NCBI GenBank assembly: GCA_000752215.1
Contig: CCFG01000017.1
Location: 868,001 to 932,000, forward strand
Length of the DNA: 64,000 nt
From: a bacterium MS4
GTDB taxonomy: Bacteria > Bacillota > Clostridia > Oscillospirales > Acutalibacteraceae
Direction of reading: 5' to 3'
Shown here: positions 9,091-16,725 of the stretch, in pieces
Position numbering within the stretch: the first letter of the stretch is position 1
Layout of the letters: each line of letters starts with the position of its first letter
Made by a program: the position numbers and the translations under genes
Notes under the pieces: model-generated
Seen by the model: only the letters and a program-made list of their open reading frames with translations
Database searches by the model: none
Told to the model about the DNA's origin: nothing

Positions 9091-9832
9091 AAATTTATTG
9101 GTCCTCTTTGTACTTCTTCATGTGCTTGGAGATTTTTACCTCCAAACCGATACGATTTCTGAGAAGAAAATCTCCGAGTACAAATACGTTCTGCTTCACA
9201 GTGTCCTTTATGCCGCCGTATTCTGTGCGGGCACTATCTTAATATGGTCTTCACAAATTGCTATCGCGGCTTTCGTCTTATCCATTTTACACTTTTTGAT
9301 TGATTCGGTTAAGTACCTCTGTGTTAAATATTACAAGCACGTCTCAGAATCCATTGTTTATTGCACGGATCAATGTGTACATATTTTGTCCCTGATCATT
9401 GCGGTCATCATTTTCAAATACTGCAATTACAATATCACATTTTTACCTGAAGCGAAAAGTTTTCTAAACATATTTCCTGAGAACGGTATGGCCTCCGCTT
9501 TAAGATGGGCCTGTATGATTTTGATTGTTTGCAAGCCTGCTAATATCACGATTAAGAAAATGCTGTCCAAATACAAACCAAACAGCAAAAACGGAAACAG
9601 CGATAAAACCATCAAAAATGTCGGAGCGTTTATTGGAACGCTTGAAAGGATCATCATCGTCCTGCTGTTGAGTGTGAATCAATATGCCGCGATAGGGTTG
9701 GTATTAACCGCAAAATCAGTTGCCCGATACGATAAAATATCGAAAGAGCCGCCATTCGCTGAATATTATTTGCTCGGCACCTTGTTGAGTACGTTGCTTG
9801 TAATTCTTACCTATTTACTGTTATGTAAATGA
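9083..9832 (+). CDS. DUF3307 membrane protein
   Basis: 249 residues from a GTG start with AAGGAGG 6 bases upstream, inside the end of satD. The N-terminus LLVLFVLLHVLGDFYLQTDT is the signature of DUF3307. About six hydrophobic segments are visible (for example VLLHSVLYAAVFCAGTILIW and IAIAAFVLSILHFLIDSV), so it is an integral membrane protein. Pairing with satD is common in Firmicutes and suggests that the two act together in sensing or stress response. Substrate and mechanism unknown. Confidence 0.8.
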   Translation: MYKNLLVLFVLLHVLGDFYLQTDTISEKKISEYKYVLLHSVLYAAVFCAGTILIWSSQIAIAAFVLSILHFLIDSVKYLCVKYYKHVSESIVYCTDQCVHILSLIIAVIIFKYCNYNITFLPEAKSFLNIFPENGMASALRWACMILIVCKPANITIKKMLSKYKPNSKNGNSDKTIKNVGAFIGTLERIIIVLLLSVNQYAAIGLVLTAKSVARYDKISKEPPFAEYYLLGTLLSTLLVILTYLLLCK

Positions 9833-10058
9833 TGACGTGGTTAGAGCGGTAAGGCCTTTGAATGTTCTTAACTGATTTATTGTCGATCCAAAAAGTTGAC
9901 GGCCGTCTGCAATGGATCACCACCGATCGATACGAAGATATCCGGACGGAGCATACGCTGGTCTGCGCTGGTGTCAGGGCGCAGCCATCCCGCATAAGGT
10001 TTTCGGCATTAAACAGGCAAATACTACACTACTATTTTTGCTTATAATGTGCAATTGA

Positions 10059-10817
10059 CTATTGCTTCTTGGAATAAACTAAAAGTTGTAATTCCTGAGG
10101 AGACGCTCCTTTCCCGTAATAATTTGAAAAAGTATGTATGATATTCAATTTCCGTTGTTGCAAAATTGAATTCAGTTCCGCTATTGAGTATAACCGCGTA
10201 GGATCTCCTGTGGTAATATCAGGCTTTTCCGCCGGGATACCATAAGGAATATCGCATCCTCCATAAAGCATTCTATGAGTTTTTTCATTCCATTCGAATT
10301 TTGCTAAAGCCAGCGCTTTTTCCCCTGCTTCCCAATTCGATCTGGGAAAATAATGTTCGGCATGTTCAGCGTTACAAATATCCATAAAGTGCTTACCACC
10401 GGATTTTAGGGCATGTGAAACAGCATCGAATATTTTTAGATTTTCTTCATCGGTTTCAAGATATCCGATTGCACCATCCGCAAGGTTTAGCACAACATCA
10501 AACTCATTTTCAAATCGAACAGCGCGGATGTCAGCGTTAATAAAACAAGCGTTCAATGATTCGGTTTTTGCTGTTTTTCTGGCGTCATCAATATATTCAG
10601 GTGTGATATCCACCCCTACAACCGGATACCCTTTGCGTGCAAGGGAAAGGGCATGCCGTCCATACCCGCATGCTAAATCAAGAATACGTTCTTTACCGGT
10701 TAGTCTAAGAGTTTTAATAATAAAGTCAACTTGGTTTTCAGTGTCCTCTACCCATGATTGATTTTTGATATCAAGAGTCCATCCATGTTTATACCAATCG
10801 TCCTTTTGCGCTTTCAT
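10059..10817 (-). CDS. Class I SAM-dependent methyltransferase
   Basis: 252 residues. Motif I, ILDLACGYGRHALSLARKGY, binds S-adenosylmethionine. It is followed by the acidic ribose-binding residue in VVGVDITPEY and by ADIRAVRFENEFDVVLNLAD, typical of class I methyltransferases. GGGAGG lies 7 bases before the ATG. The target cannot be read from the sequence; small-molecule methyltransferases share this form. It stands alone: the 226 bases on its left (9833-10058) hold no supported gene. Confidence 0.85.
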   Translation of the reverse strand: MKAQKDDWYKHGWTLDIKNQSWVEDTENQVDFIIKTLRLTGKERILDLACGYGRHALSLARKGYPVVGVDITPEYIDDARKTAKTESLNACFINADIRAVRFENEFDVVLNLADGAIGYLETDEENLKIFDAVSHALKSGGKHFMDICNAEHAEHYFPRSNWEAGEKALALAKFEWNEKTHRMLYGGCDIPYGIPAEKPDITTGDPTRLYSIAELNSILQQRKLNIIHTFSNYYGKGASPQELQLLVYSKKQ

Positions 10818-11068
10818 AAATATCCTCCCTTATCACTACCATCAAATTCCTGTTTATCTCTCTGTTAAGTTGAACCACTTAATAATCTCTTCAACTCAAA
10901 TCTTGATTTTATTTAATCATCGAAGCGAATGTTTTTTCGATAGCCTCGATCTTTTAAGGCTCTAATTTCGTGTCATTACAAAATAGATGCATTTACAATT
11001 TGCCCGATTATTATCAGCAAGACATGTTTCATAAAATTCATGTTATGCTCATAATTGGTATGCGTAAG
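10818..11068. other. AT-rich non-coding stretch
   Basis: About 250 bases between the methyltransferase start and the Cse60-like stop. I see no ribosome site with an open frame on either strand. The promoter of the methyltransferase must lie here. Confidence 0.4.
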
Positions 11069-11221
11069 CTATGTATCCTCATATAAAATCATAACAGAAA
11101 AATATAGAACAGTAGCCGCAAATTGAAGTTCTAAAACTTTAATTTGCGAGCTTTCAATAAATTCATTTATGTCTTTTTCTAATCTTTTTTCAGTCATTGC
11201 TTGCAAAATTTTAACTTTCAT
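11069..11221 (-). CDS. Cse60-like sporulation small protein
   Basis: 50 residues, below usual gene-calling limits: MKVKILQAMTEKRLEKDI, then NEFIESSQIKVLELQFAATV and LYFSVMILYEDT. AAGGAGTG lies 6 bases before the ATG, a strong ribosome site. The pattern (MKVKI start, ExxLEKDINEFIE helix, beta strand with V-LELQF, ending SVMILYED) is that of Cse60-like sporulation proteins and similar small phage proteins. The function of the family is not known. The call rests on memory of the pattern rather than a search. Confidence 0.6.
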   Translation of the reverse strand: MKVKILQAMTEKRLEKDINEFIESSQIKVLELQFAATVLYFSVMILYEDT

Positions 11222-11456
11222 TTTTTACACTCCTTCGTCAAATATAAACAATCAGGAATTCAACAGCGTTTTCGTCCAGTATTATTTTAAGCATAACATA
11301 AAAATCAGACTAAAAAAGATACAAAGTTGCATCGATTTCAGCCTAATCAACCTGTGCTGCACCGACAAAAAATATGCAACGAAGAAAATGATTATTTTGC
11401 AGGCGATTATTAGACCTCAGAAAAATACTGATAACCTGTGTCTGAAATATTTTTGT
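11222..11456. other. Non-coding AT-rich spacer
   Basis: 235 bases. A plus-strand frame crosses it (11169-11567) but has no ribosome site and an unlikely composition. I see nothing else. Confidence 0.4.
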
Positions 11457-11738
11457 TTATATTTTGCTTCTCAAAAACTCTACAACAGCCGCACGTTTCA
11501 AAACAATGAATTTATATTTTTCGCCATGATGTGTCAGTATACAAAAACAAGAAATTATACCAAATAGTGCTCTTTTCCTAAGAACTTCGCTCATATCGCA
11601 ATAATCTATTTTTATTGAATCACCCAAAGTAGTTGTAAAAAAAATACCTTTTTCATCAAAATACAAAAAACCCGAATCAGGATTCATGATCAAGGGGATA
11701 TGAGTTGCAGCAATTTTTTTACCGGTATAATCTTCCAT
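11457..11738 (-). CDS. Small hypothetical protein, possibly PH/GRAM-like
   Basis: 93 residues. The run of beta-type segments (DSGFLYFDEKGIFFTTTLGD, SIKIDYCDMSEVL) ending in a helix (RAAVVEFLRSKI) resembles a bacterial PH or GRAM-like fold; this is structural guesswork. GGAGGT is present but about 15 bases from the ATG, which is unusually far, so the true start may be a nearer non-ATG codon. Codon use matches its AT-rich surroundings. Confidence 0.45.
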   Translation of the reverse strand: MEDYTGKKIAATHIPLIMNPDSGFLYFDEKGIFFTTTLGDSIKIDYCDMSEVLRKRALFGIISCFCILTHHGEKYKFIVLKRAAVVEFLRSKI

Positions 11739-12042
11739 CTCTAAAATTTTTGACCTCCAATAATATAAATACTATTCATAGCCTGATTATAACAAAAACC
11801 TGCCGCAAAAGCAATTTCAGCTTTTCGACAGGTTTTCTTTAAGGTGCGAGTGTTTATAACGACAAACTCGGAAACCCACATAAAATAAAGGTTTTCGGCA
11901 TCTGTCAAGCAACTGTTTCGATCCTGCTCTGTTACAGCTCTGATCCACAAACCCATAAAAAGTTTTTTTGTGTGGCAGATTGTTAGTTTTGGCGTAATCA
12001 ACCTTGATAATATGGCCCTTCATTTCGGGAAACGGTGATCCC

Positions 12043-12294
12043 ATGCTGGCAGGCCTGACCCAACCTGAACAGCTTCTATTCCAGTCGTCTCGGTGCCTGT
12101 ACATAGCGTACCACGCCGGGAAGATCGACCGTGAGTAGGCGCAGATCGAAAAAAAAGCGCTGCTCGCCCGATTCACGGACAACCAGCGCTGGGAACAGAT
12201 ATATCGGAACACCTGCGACATTCGCGTGAAACTGGCCGATTATTCCAAAGAGGTTGAAGCTGGGACGTGCGAGCGATGCAAAATTTCTTTATAA
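12043..12294 (+). pseudogene. Broken phage-like gene with internal TAG
   Basis: An 83-codon frame that opens MLAGLTQPEQLLFQSSRC and continues after an in-frame TAG at 12136-12138 as AQIEKKALLARFTDNQRW and DIRVKLADYSKEVEAG. Both parts look like real protein in one frame, so a single base change broke it. It is more GC-rich than its flanks. The sequence resembles small hypothetical proteins of phages or integrative elements. If an amber suppressor were present it would be read through, but no sign of one is visible. Confidence 0.5.
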
Positions 12295-12332
12295 ATAAAA
12301 AGTCAAGCGCCTCCCACCGTAAAGCAAGAACC

Positions 12333-12364
12333 GGAAATAAAAAATGCGCCTCTTTCGAAGCGCA
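12333..12364 (-). terminator. Terminator of the zinc-ribbon gene at 12.4 kb
   Basis: On the minus strand tgcgcttcgaaagaggcgca is a hairpin followed by ttttttattt. Confidence 0.7.
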
Positions 12365-12384
12365 CTCAAAACCCAGTTTATGTG

Positions 12385-12666
12385 TTATCTTCTGTTTGCA
12401 AAGCAATCGCTGCAATACACAGGACGATCATCACGAGGTTTAAAAGGGACTTTGCAAGTTTTTCCACAAGATGCACAAGTGGCTTCAAACATCTCTCGAT
12501 CGCCACCATTTGAATTCCCTCTGGAATTTTTACGTGCATCACGACAGGATTTGCATCTTTGGGGTTCATTTGTAAAACCTTTGGATGCATAAAATTCTTG
12601 TTCACTTGCAGTAAATTCGAATTCGGCCCCGCAGTCTCTGCAAATTAAAGTTTTGTCTTCGTACAT
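12385..12666 (-). CDS. Small double zinc-binding (CxxC) protein
   Basis: 93 residues from the ATG at 12666 (GAGGT about 11 bases upstream; the longer frame begins with a TTG inside the ribosome site). Two zinc modules are visible: TLICRDCGAEFEFTASEQEF with RCKSCRDARK, and FEATCASCGKTCKVPFKPRD with PVYCSDCFANRR. The first pair matches the probable zinc-binding domain seen in many Firmicute and Chloroflexi proteins. The layout suggests nucleic acid or protein binding. It has its own terminator. Confidence 0.75.
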   Translation of the reverse strand: MYEDKTLICRDCGAEFEFTASEQEFYASKGFTNEPQRCKSCRDARKNSRGNSNGGDREMFEATCASCGKTCKVPFKPRDDRPVYCSDCFANRR

Positions 12667-12779
12667 GTAAGTAGTATACCTCAATTTCTAAATATATGCT
12701 TAACGAGGTAAGCATTGGAATTAAGTATAAATCAATTTAGAAAAAATGTCAAATAAAATCATTCAAAGGAGTGAAAGCG

Positions 12780-13246
12780 ATGGGCTAAAAGTCAAATACA
12801 ACGTCTACAAGGTTTCAGACGGCAGCAAAGTTCTCGATTGCTTTGTACTTAGACGGCAGAAGGACAATGCCGCAAGAATCGCACTGGATTAACAATCTGC
12901 CAGAAATCAAGGAGTAAAACGATGGATGAACAAGATTTCCCCTCTCGCCTCCGCCAGCTCCGCACCGATCCATTGATTACGGCACTTTTCTCGGCTACTC
13001 CGGCGGTGCGGAGGCACAGACCACGCAGGTAACGGCGATCACATGGCCGCAACAGTCGTAGCGTACATCGTTGGTAAAGGCCTTGTGGACGCAGCAAGCG
13101 CCGAGGCGGCAACGATCACACAGTACAGCGCGCCGGTTATCGGTACGGTGGATAGCACGCCAGCTGAAGTTGCACAGACCGGAGCAGGTCAGGCAGCGGA
13201 GGTCAAGCAGAATACGGCACTGTCTGGTAGCGAAAAGACAGAGTAA
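12780..13246 (+). pseudogene. Debris of phage-like genes
   Basis: Three short fragments in different frames. 12782-12891 reads KVKYNVYKVSDGSKVLDC then FVLRRQKDNAARIALD and stops, resembling the start of small proteins common in Clostridial phages. 12922-12972 reads MDEQDFPSRLRQLRTDP, like the beginning of an XRE-type repressor, and is cut off. 13043-13246 is an open 67-codon frame (MAATVVAYIVGKGLVDAASA) without a ribosome site. Together they look like joined leftovers from deletions of an integrated element. Confidence 0.5.
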
Positions 13247-13313
13247 CACCGATATAGCGTTTGCACCATAAGATATATTAACCTGCTCTTAATAACAAAA
13301 ATGATAAAGAAGT

Positions 13314-13351
13314 ATCCCCCGCTGGCCTATTGGTTGACGGGGGATTTTTTA
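13314..13351 (+). terminator. Rho-independent terminator
   Basis: 8-bp stem atcccccg / cgggggat (13314-13321 with 13338-13345) followed by tttttt. It follows the debris region and precedes the YciI-like gene. Confidence 0.8.
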
Positions 13352-13370
13352 TTATATACCACATAACATA

Positions 13371-13399
13371 TTGACAAACGGTATAGCATTAGATATTCT
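13371..13399 (+). promoter_or_regulatory. Promoter of the YciI-like gene
   Basis: TTGACA (13371-13376), 17 bases, TATTCT (13394-13399), 37 bases before the start codon. Confidence 0.6.
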
Positions 13400-13435
13400 C
13401 AATTCAAGAAACTAAACAAAGATGTGGTGAAAGTA

Positions 13436-13717
13436 ATGAAATATCTTTATGTCATGCTAATGGAGAACAGAAGGAATCTGAATTTAGAAATAGTACAAAA
13501 GCATGTTAATCATCTAAGATCTCTTGAGCAGAATGGAAAACTTTATCTTTGTGGTCCATTCACAGACTATGCAGGAGGGATTGAGATATTGGTTGCAGAC
13601 AGTTTCGAGGAAGCGAAAAAAATTGCAGAATCTGATCCATTTATTTCTGAGGGATATAAGACATTTGAACTACGCACTTTAGAAGTCGCGAATAAGGATA
13701 ATAATTATCTGATTTAA
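13436..13717 (+). CDS. YciI-family protein
   Basis: 93 residues from the ATG at 13436 (GTGGTGAAAG upstream). MKYLYVMLMENRRNLNLE, then HVNHLRSLEQNGKLYLCG, PFTDYAGGIEILVADSFEEA and ESDPFISEG follow the YciI ferredoxin-like fold (pfam03795), including the conserved H...L...G pattern and the DPF motif. Members are small dimers with poorly defined roles, some acting on small molecules. It has its own promoter and terminator. Confidence 0.8.
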   Translation: MKYLYVMLMENRRNLNLEIVQKHVNHLRSLEQNGKLYLCGPFTDYAGGIEILVADSFEEAKKIAESDPFISEGYKTFELRTLEVANKDNNYLI

Positions 13718-13754
13718 AGGATTCAGCCAGCAGAGATCACATGAATAAGACTCA

Positions 13755-13786
13755 GGCCCATCGGTTAATCCGGTGGGCCTTTTTAT
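13755..13786 (+). terminator. Terminator of the YciI-like gene
   Basis: 10-bp stem ggcccatcgg / ccggtgggcc (13755-13764 with 13770-13779) followed by ttttta. Confidence 0.8.
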
Positions 13787-13793
13787 TCCCTAA

Positions 13794-13822
13794 TTACACT
13801 TTGTCGAATTGTGTAGTATAAT
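13794..13822 (+). promoter_or_regulatory. Sigma-A promoter of the 56-residue gene
   Basis: TTACAC (13794-13799), 17 bases, TATAAT (13817-13822), 33 bases before the GTG start. Confidence 0.65.
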
Positions 13823-13855
13823 ACCCATATAGAATATTGACAAGGTGGTGATAAC

Positions 13856-14026
13856 GTGACTGCAGAAGATTGGAAACGCTATGATAAACGAATACAGGAA
13901 ATTGTTGACCCATTTGGAAGTGGCTTTCCGAAACTGCGCAAACTTATGATAGAGTGGGCGAAAGAAAATAATTTACCTATTCATGATCTGATGGAGCAGT
14001 ATATGGCCTGGAAGTGGAAGAAATAG
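13856..14026 (+). CDS. 56-residue hypothetical protein
   Basis: GTG start after AAGGTGGTGATAAC. The protein reads VTAEDWKRYDKRIQEIVDP, FGSGFPKLRKLMIEWAKENN and LPIHDLMEQYMAWKWKK: helical, charged, Trp-rich at the C-terminus, no membrane span. Its strong promoter and ribosome site support a real gene. It lies in the accessory block next to tRNA-Leu. No family recognised. Confidence 0.55.
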   Translation: MTAEDWKRYDKRIQEIVDPFGSGFPKLRKLMIEWAKENNLPIHDLMEQYMAWKWKK

Positions 14027-14270
14027 ACGGTACTACACCGCCACCACCGCCCCGATGCCTGGCTTCATCGTCCTGCTTATCGCCGGAAGCACCCAGTACG
14101 CCAGAATCACCAGGATAATCGCCAAAACTACCCCCGAGTAACGCACTTATCATACAGTCCGATTCGGGTTTACGGACCCGGTGGGATAACAATATTACGA
14201 TACGGGACAGGCCGATAGTGAGCAGTGCAGCGGAAATGACCATTAAGAGCATCATTATTTCGCGGGTCAT
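13977..14270 (-). CDS. Possible small membrane protein (doubtful C-terminus)
   Basis: GGAGG lies 7 bases before the ATG and residues 1-28 form a clear membrane segment (MTREIMMLLMVISAALLTIG), so the start looks genuine. The rest becomes Gly/Ser-rich and overlaps the 56-residue gene on the other strand by 50 bases. A frameshift or truncation around residue 75 (RHRGGGGGVV) is likely. It may be a degraded holin-like or accessory membrane protein; that is a guess. Confidence 0.35.
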   Translation of the reverse strand: MTREIMMLLMVISAALLTIGLSRIVILLSHRVRKPESDCMISALLGGSFGDYPGDSGVLGASGDKQDDEARHRGGGGGVVPSISSTSRPYTAPSDHE

Positions 14271-14300
14271 GAGATCGCCTCCATTGTTTATATAAAGACC

Positions 14301-14331
14301 ATGCCTGGCAGATCAACCGCCAGGCATTTTA
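14301..14331 (+). terminator. Hairpin between the membrane ORF and tRNA-Leu
   Basis: Perfect 9-bp stem atgcctggc / gccaggcat (14301-14309 with 14319-14327) then ttttaaa. On the minus strand it lies 48 bases past the tRNA 3' end and may also stop tRNA transcription. Confidence 0.6.
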
Positions 14332-14378
14332 AATGCTATTCCGAAACTCTTTCCGATGACAAAAAATTTCGGATTTGT

Positions 14379-14464
<86 letters not shown>

Positions 14465-14509
14465 GTGCGAAAGCTATTATACCGTAATGACAGCTTTTTT
14501 GCAAGCCCT

Positions 14510-15781
14510 TTATCTGCCCAGAATCCCCTGCTCCAGCATGGACTGGGCGGCCAGCATCGCACCGAGGCGGCCGCTGTGGTAGTTCAGCCCGCCCTGCATC
14601 CACGCGGCGTAAGGCTCGCGCAGGGGCGCGTCCGCGGAAAGCTCAATGGAAGCGCCGAGCGTGAACGCACCCGCGGCCATAATGACCTTGCAGTCGTAGC
14701 CGGGCATATCCCAAGGCTCCGGGGTCACAAAGGAATCCACAGGAGCGCCTTTCTGCACCCCTTTGCAGAAGGCGATCAGCGCCTCTTCCCTGCGAAGCAG
14801 CACGGCCTGGATGATATCGGCGCGCGGCTCGTCGTACTTCGGGGTGACATCGTATCCGAAAAGGCTGAACAGCGCCGCGGTAAACGAGGCGGTTTTCAGC
14901 GCTTCGCCGGTGACGTGCGGCGCGTGGAAAGCGCCCATGAACAGCTCCCTGTTGTTGCCGAGAGTCGCGCCGATTTCGCGGCCGGTTCCCGGCGTGGTCA
15001 GGCGGTAGGAACAGCTTTCCACCAAGTCTTTTCGCCCGGCGATATACCCCCCGGTAGGCGCGACACCGCCGCCCGGATTTTTTATCAGCGAACCGGCCAT
15101 CAGGTCCGCCCCGCGGCTGACCGGTTCCGTTGTCTGGACAAACTCGCCGTAGCAGTTGTCCACCATCACGATGCAGTCCGGCGCCTCGGCTTTTACGATT
15201 TTCGCTATCTTTTCAATATCCTCCACAAAAAGGGAAGGTCTCAGGCTGTATCCGCGCGAACGCTGGATATAGACCATCCTGATTCCCGGATTGACCCGCC
15301 GCCCGATCTCTTCATAATCGGGCGTTCCGTCCGCCTTCAGTTCCAGCTGTTCGTACCGGATGCCGAACTCCTTCAAAGAGCCGTTTCCGTCGCCGGTAAG
15401 GCCTATGACGCCGCGCAGGGTATCATAGGGAATCCCCGTTACGCTGAGCATCACGTCGCCCGGGCGGAGCACTCCGAACAGCGCCACCGTCAGCGCGTGG
15501 GTGCCGCTGACGAAATTATAGCGCACAAGCGCGTCCTGAGCGCCGAGCGCCGCGGCATAAACCGCATCCAGCGCGTCGCGCCCGCGGTCGCCGTAGCCGT
15601 AGCCCGTGGACGCCGCGAAATGGCTTTCGCTGACCCCCGCCCGATTAAACGCCGCCATCATTTTCTGCTGGTTGTAATCGGTAGTCCCGTCGATTTTTTC
15701 CAAAACCGGCGCAATCATTTTCGACGCCTTTTCCGCGGCATCCTTTATCTTTTCATCGATTGTAAAATAAGGGTAAAGCAT
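14510..15781 (-). CDS. PLP-dependent methionine gamma-lyase/aluminium-resistance family protein (YnbB-like)
   Basis: 423 residues, close to the family's usual length. It has the fold type I pattern of the Cys/Met metabolism PLP enzymes: VSGTHALTVALFGVLRPGD near the cofactor phosphate site, IVMVDNCYGEF with the Asp that contacts the pyridine nitrogen, and DLMAGSLIKNPGGGVAPTGG with the Schiff-base Lys. The family is annotated as aluminium resistance or cystathionine beta-lyase-like; the natural substrate is unknown. It is the last gene of a leftward train (M42-M42-GNAT-DUF6440-this) with only 13 bases to the previous gene. Confidence 0.85.
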   Translation of the reverse strand: MLYPYFTIDEKIKDAAEKASKMIAPVLEKIDGTTDYNQQKMMAAFNRAGVSESHFAASTGYGYGDRGRDALDAVYAAALGAQDALVRYNFVSGTHALTVALFGVLRPGDVMLSVTGIPYDTLRGVIGLTGDGNGSLKEFGIRYEQLELKADGTPDYEEIGRRVNPGIRMVYIQRSRGYSLRPSLFVEDIEKIAKIVKAEAPDCIVMVDNCYGEFVQTTEPVSRGADLMAGSLIKNPGGGVAPTGGYIAGRKDLVESCSYRLTTPGTGREIGATLGNNRELFMGAFHAPHVTGEALKTASFTAALFSLFGYDVTPKYDEPRADIIQAVLLRREEALIAFCKGVQKGAPVDSFVTPEPWDMPGYDCKVIMAAGAFTLGASIELSADAPLREPYAAWMQGGLNYHSGRLGAMLAAQSMLEQGILGR

Positions 15782-15794
15782 GTTTGTTCCTCAA

Positions 15795-15977
15795 CTATTC
15801 CTCATCATTGACAAAACGGACCACAGGCCTGCCGTCCCGGTCCAGAAGCGGAGTCAGCCCGCCGGAGTTTCCCCACGATGTCTGCAGGTAGTGGACGCCG
15901 GTTTCCGTGTCCACCAGGATTCTCTGCACATCCACCGTCCCCTGCGAATAAATGGCCTTGAATCTCTTTTCTTTCAT
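15795..15977 (-). CDS. DUF6440 family small protein
   Basis: 60 residues: MKEKRFKAIYSQGTVDVQRI, LVDTETGVHYLQTSWGNSGG and LTPLLDRDGRPVV. The pattern DTETGVxYL...GLTPLLDxxGxP is characteristic of DUF6440, a small single-domain Firmicute family of unknown function. It sits 13 bases from each neighbour in the same operon; GAGGAG precedes the ATG. Confidence 0.8.
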   Translation of the reverse strand: MKEKRFKAIYSQGTVDVQRILVDTETGVHYLQTSWGNSGGLTPLLDRDGRPVVRFVNDEE

Positions 15978-15990
15978 CGGTACTTTCTCC

Positions 15991-16725
15991 TCAAATCTTC
16001 ATTTCTGAAAATTCCCCGCATTCTGAAAAGCCGTAGGAGCGGTAGAAACCCTCGTTTTCATCCTGAGCGCGCAGAATGAAAATCCTTCTGTCCGGCAGCT
16101 GGGAAATCAGCGCCGAAAGCGTTTCATGCCCCAGGCCCCTTCTTCGATGTTCAGGGTCTACGCAGACCGCCGACAGCACGGCCGTCTGTTCCGTCCGGGT
16201 GGAACAGATCGCGCAGGAAACCAGCCTGTCCCCCTGACGGATTCCCGCCGTCACGGCGGTATCGTGACGGATGCGGTGGGACATGTCCATATAGAACGGC
16301 TCAAACTCCGGCGGCGTAAAGCTTTCCGAAGCGCAGGCCGAAAGGAGCGCGTGAATGTCGCGCAGGCTGGGGTTCGTTTCAAACAGAAACCGCGGCTGTA
16401 CGGGCGAAGCATTGTCGTACATCATGATCTGCCCGCGCTTTGTAACCGGGAATCCGATTTTCCCCGCCGCGGCGGAGGCACACAGCAAACGTTCCGCGCC
16501 CGTCATACGGATAAAATCGGCCAGCTCCGCAAAATCCGCTTCCCCGGCGTCCAGAATCACCGTATCGTCCAGCTTGCACAGCAGCGTACCGGTTTCCTCC
16601 TGCACCCAGAACTGGGCGAACGGCTCGTTCAGGCCGTAAGCCTGTGCGGTGGAAAGAATCTGACACCCGAACGCCGTAGAGCCGAACGGGGAAAGAGCCT
16701 CTTCATATTCTACTTTTTTAATCAT
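15991..16725 (-). CDS. GNAT-family N-acetyltransferase
   Basis: 244 residues from the ATG at 16725, which overlaps the stop of the upstream M42 gene (ATGATTAA) and has GAGGAAC before it; the longer frame to 16767 runs into that gene. The C-terminal half has the acetyl-CoA site: VSCAICSTRTEQTAVLSAV, then VDPEHRRRGLGHETLSALIS, the R/Q-x-x-G-x-G/A loop. FYRSYGFSECGEF closes the fold. The N-terminal half (residues 1-120) is family-specific and resembles two-domain GNAT proteins of Clostridia. The acceptor is unknown. Confidence 0.8.
   Translation of the reverse strand: MIKKVEYEEALSPFGSTAFGCQILSTAQAYGLNEPFAQFWVQEETGTLLCKLDDTVILDAGEADFAELADFIRMTGAERLLCASAAAGKIGFPVTKRGQIMMYDNASPVQPRFLFETNPSLRDIHALLSACASESFTPPEFEPFYMDMSHRIRHDTAVTAGIRQGDRLVSCAICSTRTEQTAVLSAVCVDPEHRRRGLGHETLSALISQLPDRRIFILRAQDENEGFYRSYGFSECGEFSEMKI

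Noticed and set aside
9862-10047. 61-codon frame between DUF3307 and the methyltransferase
   Set aside because: No ribosome site; may be a scrap of a lost gene but nothing identifies it.
11741-12221. Two minus-strand frames opposite the broken gene
   Set aside because: Shadows of the plus-strand pseudogene, Cys/Trp-rich and without ribosome sites.
14465-15811. 448-codon plus-strand frame opposite the PLP lyase, and similar long frames opposite other GC-rich genes
   Set aside because: High-GC antisense shadows with His/Arg-rich composition; the minus-strand products are recognisable enzymes.
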